Assembly: GCA_020634415.1 (NCBI GenBank)
Contig: JACKBT010000027.1
Coordinates: 1 to 63,481 of the forward strand
Origin: Ardenticatenaceae bacterium
GTDB taxonomy: Bacteria > Chloroflexota > Anaerolineae > Promineifilales > Promineifilaceae
Length of the DNA: 63,481 bases
Direction of reading: 5' to 3'
The translations under genes were made by a program, and so were the position numbers. Under the pieces are notes generated by a model. The model did not search any database, had not been told where the DNA came from, and was given only the letters and a program-made list of their open reading frames with translations. Of the stretch, positions 55,801-61,227 are shown in pieces. Positions within the stretch are counted from its first letter, which is position 1. Each line of letters starts with the position of its first letter.

Positions 55801-56859
55801 TTGGAAGGCTTGGGCCTGGTGGCCTTGTAGGAGAGGGCCGGTGAGGATGGAGGTGATGATGAGGAGGGAAACGGCCGTCTGAAAACCCTGCCGCTCTCGA
55901 TAAGGCAAAATAAGGATTAAGAGTAGCGTGATGAAGAGAATGGTGGTCAGGGGAACGGCCGTTTCTTGCACACCTTTCACCAGCGCAGGCTGGTGGAACA
56001 GCCACCAGCTTTGCGGATTTTGCCAAAGGGTGGCGCTGGCCTGGGCAAGGCGGCGGCGGTCATAGCTGTGGAAGTCGCTGGTGAGGGTGGCTTCGGTGCG
56101 GCCGGCGTTGGCTTGCGGTGGAAATTGCAGGTCAAGCGTGAGGCGGCTGGGCAGGCCGTCAGCATCGAGCCACAATTGGCCGGTGCCTGTCATGTTGCGG
56201 TATATGTCGGGCGTTTCCAGGGTAATGTGGTCGGGTAAACGGCCGTATTGGGCCAAATAATCTTCCAGCCGATGTCGCATAATGAGGCTGTAGGCGTGGG
56301 CATCAATGTCAAAAGTGTAACGCTGGTAGTTGAGGGTTTGCTCGCCCAGTGGGCGGCTGTCTGCACCGGCATCCTGAATGTTGGTGGCAACTTGCAGGAA
56401 GACAAGTGGGTCGTTGTTGGGGGCGAAGAAGTCGGTGTTTTCGCTGAGTGCGGCCCATTCACCTGTGCCCAGGCGTTGTTGGGAACGGCCGTTTTCGGTG
56501 CGAATCGTCATGCCCTGTTCTGGCAGACCTTTAACACCATGCCAAAAGGTGATTTCGGCCGTTTCGGCCAGCTTATCCACCTGTGCTGCCAGGGCAATCT
56601 GCTGGTTTTGGGGTGGGCGACCGGCATTGGTCAGGCTGGGTTGGGGGTAGGTGGTCTGGTTGATTTGGCTGTCGAAGGCATAACGGCCGCTGTCTTGTGC
56701 CAACTGCCAGGCATGGGCTATCACATCTTGCGGTGTGGTGGGCTTGCCAGCCTGCACTGTTGGCAACTGCCAGGCAGCCCATAAGCACACCGCTGTGAAA
56801 ACAAGGAGGTAAAAGGTAGAACGTGAGGATTTTGAACGGGGAAGATGACGATTTAACAT
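43843..56859 (-). CDS. Giant 4338-aa mosaic surface protein (TSP3, TM cluster, LamG, beta-helix, cadherin-like, PKD)
   Basis: A signal peptide (STFYLLVFTAVCLWAAWQL...VQA) is followed by a domain of about 250 residues that recalls lipoprotein-carrier folds and two membrane helices near 300-350. Calcium-binding TSP3-type DxDxDG repeats occur near 420-570 and again near 1487-1565. A cluster of about five hydrophobic helices lies at 1113-1287. Six LamG/concanavalin-like domains follow at about 1633-1820, 1877-2090, 2150-2340, 2357-2543, 2557-2757 and 3040-3237, with Ig-like segments between. A right-handed beta-helix (YGGGIFQ, GSGIYVSGG repeats) is at 3523-3893, two cadherin-like VLLNDMD/ILANDVD domains at 3953-4137 and a PKD domain near 4143-4240. 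The tail is TIYLPFVSQP. Likely adhesion or envelope architecture; no catalytic motif seen. Confidence 0.85.
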   Translation of the reverse strand: MLNRHLPRSKSSRSTFYLLVFTAVCLWAAWQLPTVQAGKPTTPQDVIAHAWQLAQDSGRYAFDSQINQTTYPQPSLTNAGRPPQNQQIALAAQVDKLAETAEITFWHGVKGLPEQGMTIRTENGRSQQRLGTGEWAALSENTDFFAPNNDPLVFLQVATNIQDAGADSRPLGEQTLNYQRYTFDIDAHAYSLIMRHRLEDYLAQYGRLPDHITLETPDIYRNMTGTGQLWLDADGLPSRLTLDLQFPPQANAGRTEATLTSDFHSYDRRRLAQASATLWQNPQSWWLFHQPALVKGVQETAVPLTTILFITLLLILILPYRERQGFQTAVSLLIITSILTGPLLQGHQAQAFQEKLAAARANQDAEQQKAEQQTIAHNQRPQPTFNPHLSPSKQQPDSKLSPIFNLQSPISNLQSPALLTPTDSDGDGLSDSDEALWYTCAYLGAPDHCEDVVDSTDSDGDGLQDGIEAHNLTTHPARWDTDGDIISDTLEVNGFSYNGQMWYPNPNEADSNKDGLVDTAECTVWSANDDNYDPNAPCPDTDGDGTPDLWDDDNDNDGVPDGVDLSPFTVGSEVNTDDNPLTLQIDGLQPDLPVFVDVQLRPQEAAHLDYIGTVLDWPTGDTEGQIQRRLDTTFATTANTDIQSSNSLANNGDLRLVPMAEITIPYTPGHYGNLPVNSTYQGVPRTLGVPVADWLDESKLSPYGITVRDVDETSGELLVYMPLTAVTDDTGGGRAAYAFRMLYWPEQTNGQNLVDWAAPHEVRILWMVQLISDDCTDPNADPDTCTREDNLEIIHVYKEAWTVTGMGVREDHGLDVNILYEDPAQDSDTSSNDELWAISWNLNNQFLRGRDCDTLIGDVCQSDGQRDVTIANMDLKISEWSTATDALELSTFNYDHQGFISHIMMTETVNLLDSVFTPANVVTPTLMFAREETYRSGNLGQAVETTGAFTLDMANNPEMVMANMSWMPYQYVSGSWQTADLSQALDNLILQLDHDPYFQPADSSQESIDDATGKLIWAQLYYNALAQGLSTAVAVNDTPTWQTDADKIPETEYEALWPPSTFTGASYVGFAYLKIVTLMASDQLVGRTFWQQLSDGFTQTYSTKALNEGFAGLQTANNVLFAVTTAAAVTGMTLFAIGYFTGNSNLRHIGEIILNATTVVMITATMANLAYGLYAANAVTGGLAGLDAMLSFSKANQSMGAVGIVLQLTFIWGSFVFAGLTTGLFNHPNQLGFNMALAYAIAQTIVLIILIILDSIPIIGTFIVLALILAEAILSFFEIKGAQAWATEKIAEALYDADFIVRNLGSPKRLDYVFIDLTFLDDEAGFTTAQSITYSMQVTNTLHYAGGHGPDEAKKSTFRYFLQTTPTNQHGPLALNQMNNEWQGAGHNKIETNTAVNLQGGALSFAAIGAGINRDLGGSLYLSEAFVAPYVGCWRVVGFNTNCTTYPYSGTIHIDVGEFSIFDILPATLTGFYQLQWANSRLSFPAQLDQDGDGLVRGTDPFPTQWDGDGDGLADYYELANGLDPANPDKDGDGLTDQEELRRGLNPFNADIDGDGLTDLVEWQGWQVVYDYDEMGNPLLTWAWPDPYLADGDQDRFSDEEEYFYALHPRLASSEDAILNTIRFSDGTVTEQDVPSLLLRFDEESGATTFLDNAAGELASCSGDSCPAAGGNGRYNHALTLDGTNDYIRAPMDINPSVDTFTAAAWFNVSDLSMNRTILQQAVGTMGISRVWLYVLPSGAVSTSLGGSGLTIPQTVGLNEWHHTAVTYDGTTLRLYLDGQLKVSDVRTLEPSDGDLLVSVETIRPFAGSIDEVALYDTALDETAVANLAAAHYNVSDLVVAPGDTLNFQMSISNTNPLYPAQVVYYGQPDNFTTVEAITPTARLYLDESAGATSFAIEGTTAVATCASPATCPIAGLAGQQDTALYFDGDDELNADALLQNYSGTGFTISLWFYPQPNGPTSFNNVLVNLLDNNGGINRTDTKLLMTYSSADQTCCGLGTPGSAPFATWHNYTIAYDGVNDVISRYYNGTLVNQSIQTYDLVAGDRFRIGGPNAPDWNFDDGFEGRIDDLVFYDRALSEAQIQTLLAGGTPEFPILPTVDTYAVSSQDSIDITASFTIPDGQPSGAYVYSQLAEAALDIPDLRSVAQDPQILIHFDEPTAGNATLYAYPEKEAFCSSCPPLVDDFAGKAAEFDGTGTRYGWNSVTATGPFAMSAWIYPTHGDNSSRGIIGSVPNGFPALYITADDKLGFAFHDGTGWNSDYTPGGTIPRHQWSQVGVTYDAAGHFQTYLNGQPVGDDALIEGLTVNFATSIGFVGDIGGSHQPFQGRMDNVVIYDDLLSQAQMATLHGTEDLSLHLHYTLDEPPGSNIFLDSTGIYGDGSCTNCPVLGIRGAVNRAAYFDGDQINGVANAPAHWRNDFYATKWTAAFWLKAEYGRVLENKSVVLPFRIWTNRIDYGRDCCTPDFGNGNVWPAPNPAEWTHIVISYDQDDPFTGGIFINGQQIEQGGTILIRTLFGQSPFRLGGSLKGFVDDVRLYNRAFAVDEALHLYETTRPALQYEFEEAGTAVTFTDLSPNEYDGTIVNAIPGLAGRIGNGVEFDGSSYVDAGAAANINNITDTLTIMAWVRPDQSTSDPQLLIGAGLENSANGFAFGIEGDALWLSDGVTTVSSGDIGLVADTWQQVAVKVGSDGSTSFYLDGDPVGTGGVVSLVANTDDHLYLGGRPLAGGTVGDTYFGQVDELFIYARALPNAEIGSAYDNQFRWFRQQFDTYLVVDNDVPTITLQTGEQYWPNSYIQLAVSTDDATSAIWSFEYGLQAPGDPGLSWQAAPACADVSIGTTWCPYFDPSTMAGEGEYQLQFRAVDAVGNETISSLYSLYVDNSAPVVTSDDNGGWRNLTPAPDAELAWTVPLSGTVSDPALVGGIVGSGVYTPSVMVTLMNKAGRPLSDPQLAAVNGLNWSLHYEIWGRPHGRFYLQITVEDAVGNSSTTTFDPNGTPLLNEGELLLDARPASVDSNSWLLPDEVISQSVTLSGVASELPIWGNALARYHFEEADGPIIDDHSTLDNHAACSNCPSHTAGLFGNALQFDGVDDTVTTPFLFNPITTTFSVAVWFHADSATAGQNGRALMQQASVGGPGRTLLYLDVNNRVRSNLGIGTTGTFAAPTPITHDEWHHVVLTYDGDEAQIFVDGRLAVTHTVIAENTLGGLFLGSSFGTSGFFTGLLDEAMVFERVLSAEEVLALATADNSGVSTVDVWLEPFSFAGTPNTPAWQPATLHSPLSNASAWDYTLPAGLEGFYQFNLRGRDAFGNTSSESTVWRGIVDMVAPTVAVTAVHLGGGSAAQTEISFATSDPFLDMSNLNLPCAPNTWQTSTYEAEATRIDGLSATCRIPGHELNAITAQVCDLAGHCADDAVTLSPSPQLASVAILSPTHHVTLSGNDLIVPIGGGAYDTNGIETVALQINGVAFDAVSFGGAATDTLWSMADWLPTTSGTYTLTAVMTNTLNTAVYDTINVNIEIQNCFTEYDSDNFTDFASEDARAVQWAVSAAPAGSTIKVAGICAGVQGNGVMTQTVAISKSLTLVGGYGLGGNWDISQPEVYETVLTAGENGRVVTIMDAGTVTLKNLTLTGGKAVAPGGFGNPANYGGGIFQQNSTGYLENVLIQGNYAERYGSGIYVSGGELVITGTSIISNTQPNVPVNRRGGGIFVANNTTLTMTHSLVANNLSEGGAGIYGGNNVSIYLADTTIEGNTAMNAANFGFAGGIFTGGSLLIENSTISHNAAGTIGAGIRLAGGNMVMVNSTVSGNETVGTTGGIQVEAGATANIWFSTIVSNTGTSGVEFLGTTVMSSSIIAYNGLDCAPGSLTDGGYNLDSDGSCGLSAGSSWPDTDPLLLPLSNHGGATETHWPLFSSPVRDVMPVGANGCGTAVTSDQRHIPRPQGTGCDIGSVEGTPNSAPVAVMDLFTATEDITLTVAAPGVLLNDMDAEGDVLTAVLTTTTSSGVLDLASSGAFTYTGAANFCGSDVFSYLADDSYSLSTIATVTLTVNCVNDAPIAASDSYTSSEDLPLVINAPGILANDVDVDNLVLTTTLLADVVSGTLILGADGSFSYTPDEDVCGHDQFTYEVTDGLAVSSADVDLTILCLPPTGAAGGPYMVDEGGSVVLDGSGSSQLITELLPGELTYEWDFDYDGHSFDVDGTGMTTVLTAVSLDGPDLFMIGLRVVDGSGLTDTVTTTLAVVNVVPMITAVTNNSPVPISETATIIVTATDPIDNLMYAFDCDNDGLFEVGPQVGNMTSCSFTVAGDHLVHVQVTDGDDGLATSNTTVSVISVDTGFTIYLPFVSQP
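55612..55650. repeat. Half of a family B heptamer repeat inside the giant coding sequence
   Basis: Five tandem GGAGATT-type units (reading AATCTCC on the coding strand) encode the linker NLQSPISNLQSP near residue 405-420. A 7-base unit gives a 7-residue protein period and is open in every frame on this strand, so the insertion kept the gene readable. Confidence 0.8.
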
Positions 56860-56868
56860 GAAAAGCTC

Positions 56869-57078
56869 CTATTCGTTAATATTACTTTCTGCTGCCGATG
56901 CAGTGGGGTTGGCTTCATCATTTAAGGATTGCCATAAGAATTGGATGAGCATCAGTTTGCTCGTAAAGTGAATCTTTTCGCCTGTGTAGGCATTTTCGGC
57001 GAAGGCTCGCCACTGGCCTTGACTGCCGCCCTCTTGCCAGCGAATTAAATATGCCGCATAACGTGTTTGTGGTGTCAT
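56869..57078 (-). CDS. Small conserved protein upstream of the giant gene
   Basis: The protein has 69 aa from the ATG at 57078; the open frame to 57159 would start upstream of the predicted transcription start and is rejected. The core RYAAYLIRWQEGG...QWRAFAENAYTGEKIHFTSK, then LIQFLWQSL, matches from memory a short Chloroflexota protein type with the pattern Y-x-L-R-x-W...WRAxLExPxTGExxxFxSLxxLxxFL, often found near BTAD regulators. It ends nine bases before the giant gene start, so the two form an operon. Function unknown. Confidence 0.7.
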   Translation of the reverse strand: MTPQTRYAAYLIRWQEGGSQGQWRAFAENAYTGEKIHFTSKLMLIQFLWQSLNDEANPTASAAESNINE

Positions 57079-57084
57079 GCGGCT

Positions 57085-57120
57085 ATAATAAGAAGCAAAC
57101 GTTACATGAACGCTACATGA
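57085..57120 (-). promoter_or_regulatory. 11-bp-spaced direct repeats and -10 box of the giant-protein operon
   Basis: On the minus strand TCATGTAGCG (57120-57111) and TCATGTAACG (57109-57100) are direct repeats with an 11-base period. Nine bases later comes TATTAT (57090-57085), then six bases and the ATG of the 69-aa protein, implying a leaderless transcript. No -35 hexamer is present. This is the layout of SARP/BTAD-activated promoters, and a BTAD regulator gene starts 441 bases away on the other strand. Confidence 0.62.
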
Positions 57121-57182
57121 CACTTTGCATAAGTGATGTTGGTCATCTTTTCTAACCAACCTCCCTCAATTGCAGTTTAAGA

Positions 57183-57274
57183 GTAACTACTTAGCCTCTC
57201 TGGAGCGATCCTCCGGGAGGTTTGTCCCAGAGGTAACATCTCGTTTGAAACCTCCCGGAGGGTTAGTAGTTACG
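57183..57274. repeat. CTCCGGGAGG hairpin element, copy 1
   Basis: GTAACTACTTAG...CCTCCGGGAGGTTTG and its inverted partner AAACCTCCCGGAGGGTTAGT...GTTACG form a long stem. A related pair with the same CCTCCCGGAG / CTCCGGGAGG arms lies at 57458-57531. Confidence 0.7.
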
Positions 57275-57375
57275 TTTAAGAAATAAATCGGGTGATAGGT
57301 GTGGGGCGATTTTGTAAATTGTCCGAGCGATTTACAAAATCGCTCTACATTTATTACCGATCAATTCGTTAAAGA
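57275..57375. repeat. Palindromic element family A, copy 5
   Basis: TTTAAGAAATAAATCGGGTG, the GCGATTTTGTAAATTGTC / GCGATTTACAAAATCGC core and ACATTTATTACCGATC with TTAAAGAC are closely similar to copy 2. It abuts the CTCCGGGAGG element, so the intergenic region between the giant operon and the BTAD gene is almost entirely made of hairpin elements. Confidence 0.85.
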
Positions 57376-57457
57376 CCAAAAGGGGGAGGGGTCTCCCAAA
57401 GGACTAGGGTAAGGAAGCACCTGTACAGATACGATATGAATAACAATTGTAACGGTT

Positions 57458-57531
57458 CACCCTCCCGGAGTTTTTCCCTCGAGAGAGCCTCCTTAAAAGA
57501 AGCCTCCGGGAGGATTTTTCACTCGAGGGAC
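57458..57531. repeat. CTCCGGGAGG hairpin element, copy 2, in the BTAD leader
   Basis: CACCCTCCCGGAGTTTTTCC, CCTCGAGAGAG, then GCCTCCGGGAGGATTTTTC form an inverted repeat ending about 30 bases before the BTAD gene start. The T-runs after each stem would suit intrinsic termination or attenuation. Confidence 0.6.
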
Positions 57532-57560
57532 TGAATAATTACTAACAATTTAGGCTAAGA

Positions 57561-60500
57561 ATGCAGCGCGATATTCAACTTTTAGGTGCATTATCTATTG
57601 TGGATAATGGGGAAACGGCCGTTTTGCAAGCCAGTGCCAAGGGCTGTGCGCTGCTGACGTATCTGATTGTGCGCGGTCAGACCGAATCGCGTGAGCGGAT
57701 TGCGGATTTGCTGTGGGAGGCCAATTCAACGGCCGAGGGGCTGCGTAATTTGCGTGTGCTGCTGACCCGTCTCCGGGCGTTTTTGCCGGATGTGTTGGTG
57801 ACGCGCAAAGCCTTAGCCTTTGCTCCCCTTGTCGGTGAACGGATTGATTATCTGCTGCTTAAAGAAGCCTTAGCCCAGCCAGAAGCCCAAACTTTGCTGA
57901 AAAGCCTACAGCTTTATCGGGGGAATTTATTGGCGGGTTTTTATCTGGAGGATGCGCCGCGTTTTCAGGAATGGTTGACGGTGGAGCGAGAGCGGCTGCG
58001 ACGGGATGTGTTGGATGCTCACCGCTGGTTGTGTGAGACGTGGGCGGCAGAGGCAAAGTGGGGGGAAGGGGTGGCAACGGCCGTTCACTGGCTGCAAGTG
58101 GATAATTTGGATGAGGAGGCGCTGCGTTGGCTGATGCAATTTCGGGCGGCGGCGGGGCAAACGGCCGTTGCTTTGACCGACTATGAACAGTTCCACACCC
58201 GTTTGCAAACTCAACTCGACCTGGAGCCTGAGCCGCAAACCCTCAGCCTGGTGCATGAGCTTCGGAATGCTTATGGGCAGGCGGCTCGTGAGTTATTTGC
58301 TGGCGTAGACTTTACTGCGCAGGTGTCATGGCCGACTCGGACTGAGCTGGCCTCTGTTGGGCATTTACCGTCGGCTGCGCTGATGCCATTTCGCCGTAAT
58401 CCCAACTTTATGGGCCGCCAACAGGTGTTGTTGCAGTTGGCCGATCTGCTTTTGCCCTGGCCGGATGCAGCCATCCCCTCTACTCCGCCTGCTGCCATTC
58501 TCACGGGTATGGGTGGAGTGGGTAAAACGCAAACGGCCGTCGAGTTTTGTTATCGGTACGGCCGTTACTTTCCTGGCGGGGTTTTTTGGGTGAGCCTGGC
58601 GGAGGCCCAGAATGTGACCGAAGAAATAGTGCTGTTGGGCAGTGAACGAGGCTTGGGTTTGTTCCGCAGTGAAGAGCAGTTGACCTTGGCGGAACAAGTA
58701 GGGCGGGTGCAGCGAGCCTGGCAAGAGCCAATTCCTCGATTGCTTATTTTCGATAATTGCGAGACAGAGGAGTTGTTAGCCAAGTGGCTGCCTGTAACGG
58801 GTGGCTGCCGAGTCTTGGTGACAAGTCGGCGGGGGTCGTGGTCGGCGGTGTGGGGGGTAACGGCCGTTCCCCTCACTGTGCTGTCTGTCAATGAGAGCCG
58901 CACCCTTTTGCAACAGTTAAGCCCTCATATTCAGGCAGATGAGGCGGCGGCCATTGCGGCGGAGGTGGGGCATCTGCCGTTGGCTCTGCATCTGATCAGC
59001 AGTTTTTTGAATCGTTATCGGCAGATAACCGCAGCCAACTATCTGGCGCAACTGCAAGATACAAACCTCCTGTATCACCCATCTTTGCAAGGGCGGGGCA
59101 GCAGCCCTTCCCCCACAGGGCATGAGCTGAATGTCGCCCGTACTTATGCCTTGAGTTTTGCTCAATTAGACCAGGATGATCCAGTGGATGTGATGGCGCA
59201 GAAGTTGTTGGGCATTGTGGCTTGTTTTGCTCCTGGTGAGCCTGTGGGGCGAGGTCTGGTGCAAGCGGCCGTTGTGCCTGATGAGGCAGATGTTGAGGCG
59301 GTTCTTTTGGTGGAAGATGCCCTCAACCGGCTTGTTGCTTTGGGGTTTGTGCAAGCGGAAACCAGGGAGACGCTGGTGATGCACCGCTTGTTGGCGGCGT
59401 ATACGAGCAGTGTGTTGGCTGTGGCGGCTGCGGTGCAGGTGGTGGAGGAGACGATGGTGCGGTTGATAACGGCCGTTTGGGAGAAAGAACTCTATTTACA
59501 TGATCTGCCCTTCGCGGCTCGACAGTTACGGTATGTCACCGACCGCGCCCTGAAACGGCAGGACGCTCTCTCTGCTACTCTGGCCAATTACTTGGGCCGC
59601 CATTTGATTAATCGTGCCGAGTATGCCCAAGCTGAACCCTACTTAAGACAAGCTTTGTCTATTCGGCAAAGGTTATTGGGTGAGCAAGTGGATACGGCCG
59701 TTAGCATGATTCATCTGGGCACGTTGCTTTGGAAGTGGCAATCGAACGAGGCTGCCTTGCCCTATTTTGAGGAAGCTTACCAAATTTGTAAAAACCTTTT
59801 GGGGCCAGACCATCCCAAAACCGCCCGCTGCCTGAATAATTTGGCTTTTCTCTACTCTCGTCAGGGAAATCATGAAAAGGCTGAACGCTTTTACCAAGAG
59901 ACATTGAGCATTTTTGAGCGCACCCAAAGCATGGATGATGTGATGGTTCCCCACATATTGGTCAATATGGCCTTGATGTTTCAGGGTCAGGGCCAATTCG
60001 CCCAGGCTCGTGACTATTATGAGCGTGCCTTGCATCTAAAAGAAACGGTATTTGGCATTGACAACTATCAAACGGCCATGAACCAGTTTGGTCTGGCTAA
60101 TTTGATGATATTAATGGGCGATTACCAGGCCGCCCTACCAATTTTGGAGCGATCTATAGCCTTGCGAAAAAAGCTGCCCAATGGCGAAATAATTTTAGTG
60201 GGTCCATATATTCGTTGGGGCGAATTGCAGATGATTGGGGGACAGTTGGCGGAAGCGCAAACCTGTTTTGAGCAAACTCTAGCCATCTTAAATATACAGC
60301 CAGACAAACCGAATATTAATTGGGGCTGGCTGTTGGCTAAATTGGGCCAGTTGCATCGCCTTAAAGGTGATTTTGCAGCGGCTGAAACCTTTTTGCAGCG
60401 GGCTTTATTGCGCTTTGCCGAGCAGCCACCCTCTTATTTTGGGAATATAGATGTGCTTAATCAGCTTGCTGATCTCTATTTGCAAACGGAACGATTGGCC

Positions 60501-60722
60501 GCAGCCAAACGGGTTGTAGATGATGCTTTTGCTATCTGTGTCCAAGATTATGGTGAAGCTCATCAATTTACGGCTCAGGTGCGGCTGCGGTGGGGAGAGT
60601 GGCGGCAATTGCAGGGGGATGAAGAGGGGGCGCGAGTTATTTTTGAAGAGGCGGAGGGGGTGCTAAAAACGGCCGTTGCCCCTACCCACATTGATTACAT
60701 TCGCGTGCAAGAACATTTGTAG
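57561..60722 (+). CDS. BTAD/SARP-like transcriptional regulator with NB-ARC ATPase and TPR array
   Basis: The protein has 1053 aa. Residues 1-90 form a winged-helix DNA-binding domain (IQLLGALSIVDNGE, LLTYLIVRGQTESRERIADL then LLWEANSTAEGLRNLRVLLT). The bacterial transcriptional activation domain (BTAD) spans about 97-240 (LYRGNLLAGFYLEDAPRFQE, LEPEPQTLSLVHELRN). The STAND/NB-ARC domain follows with Walker A GMGGVGKTQ near 316-324, Walker B RLLIFDNCE near 393 and a GCRVLVTSR sensor. The C-terminus (about 660-1045) holds roughly eight TPRs (PYLRQALSIRQRLLG, PYFEEAYQICKNLLGPDHP). Such AfsR-like proteins bind 11-bp-spaced direct repeats upstream of -10 boxes; a matching site controls the divergent giant-protein operon. 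Confidence 0.92.
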   Translation: MQRDIQLLGALSIVDNGETAVLQASAKGCALLTYLIVRGQTESRERIADLLWEANSTAEGLRNLRVLLTRLRAFLPDVLVTRKALAFAPLVGERIDYLLLKEALAQPEAQTLLKSLQLYRGNLLAGFYLEDAPRFQEWLTVERERLRRDVLDAHRWLCETWAAEAKWGEGVATAVHWLQVDNLDEEALRWLMQFRAAAGQTAVALTDYEQFHTRLQTQLDLEPEPQTLSLVHELRNAYGQAARELFAGVDFTAQVSWPTRTELASVGHLPSAALMPFRRNPNFMGRQQVLLQLADLLLPWPDAAIPSTPPAAILTGMGGVGKTQTAVEFCYRYGRYFPGGVFWVSLAEAQNVTEEIVLLGSERGLGLFRSEEQLTLAEQVGRVQRAWQEPIPRLLIFDNCETEELLAKWLPVTGGCRVLVTSRRGSWSAVWGVTAVPLTVLSVNESRTLLQQLSPHIQADEAAAIAAEVGHLPLALHLISSFLNRYRQITAANYLAQLQDTNLLYHPSLQGRGSSPSPTGHELNVARTYALSFAQLDQDDPVDVMAQKLLGIVACFAPGEPVGRGLVQAAVVPDEADVEAVLLVEDALNRLVALGFVQAETRETLVMHRLLAAYTSSVLAVAAAVQVVEETMVRLITAVWEKELYLHDLPFAARQLRYVTDRALKRQDALSATLANYLGRHLINRAEYAQAEPYLRQALSIRQRLLGEQVDTAVSMIHLGTLLWKWQSNEAALPYFEEAYQICKNLLGPDHPKTARCLNNLAFLYSRQGNHEKAERFYQETLSIFERTQSMDDVMVPHILVNMALMFQGQGQFAQARDYYERALHLKETVFGIDNYQTAMNQFGLANLMILMGDYQAALPILERSIALRKKLPNGEIILVGPYIRWGELQMIGGQLAEAQTCFEQTLAILNIQPDKPNINWGWLLAKLGQLHRLKGDFAAAETFLQRALLRFAEQPPSYFGNIDVLNQLADLYLQTERLAAAKRVVDDAFAICVQDYGEAHQFTAQVRLRWGEWRQLQGDEEGARVIFEEAEGVLKTAVAPTHIDYIRVQEHL

Positions 60723-60846
60723 GAGTTACGCACAAAACATAACCACAAGTATAACTTTGGATAGAAGACGGCCGTTCCCCATACCTCTACACTAAACCTA
60801 ACTATAACTTGAAAACCAGGCAGATGATGGTCATGCCCTGGAGGTG

Positions 60847-60996
60847 ATGGTGTTTCAATTTGCTTTGAAAAGTGCGATGGCATTACTCATCGTGCTATTA
60901 GGGCGGGGTGCAAAGGCCCAACCCCAACAGTGGCGCAACTCGTTACCTGTACCGTCTGGCACGAAAATCGGCCGTTTCTTGGAGATTAGAGACTAG
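60847..60996 (+). pseudogene. Possible truncated secreted protein (signal peptide only)
   Basis: A 49-codon frame opens after GGAGG with VFQFALKSAMALLIVLLGR followed by GAKAQPQQW, which resembles a signal peptide and cleavage site. It runs into a family B element at 60979 that supplies its last residues (LEIRD) and stop. It may be the remains of a gene cut by that insertion, or chance. The rest of the 505-base gap up to 61227 is made of elements B and A. Confidence 0.25.
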
Positions 60997-61077
60997 AGAC
61001 TGGAGACAGGTCAATCTCTAGTCTCTAGTCTCTAATCTCCTTTTTCAGAATGTCAATTTGTGACCGCGTTGAGTATA
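60979..61077. repeat. Heptamer hairpin element family B, copy 7, inverted relative to copy 6
   Basis: The arms TTGGAGATTAGAGACTAGAG and CTCTAGTCTCTAATCTCC are followed by TTTTTCAGAATGTCAATTTG and CGTTGAGTAT, the reverse complement of the left flank of the copy at 43564. The repeat unit is therefore about 100 bases, longer than the hairpin itself. Confidence 0.85.
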
Positions 61078-61098
61078 AAAATAGAAGTTTCAATAATC

Positions 61099-61192
61099 AG
61101 TAGATCGAAATCCTTGTAGAGCGATTTTGCAAATCGCTCAGACGATTTACAAAATCGCCCCACAACACACTCATGATCTGTTTCGATCTGCT
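61099..61192. repeat. Palindromic element family A, copy 6
   Basis: This 94-base element has ends AGTAGATCGAAA and TTTCGATCTGCT and is the near-exact reverse complement of 40178-40271. It ends 36 bases before the lipoprotein start codon. Confidence 0.9.
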
Positions 61193-61227
61193 GATAATCA
61201 AGAATATAGGAAGGTAAGGAAAATAAA

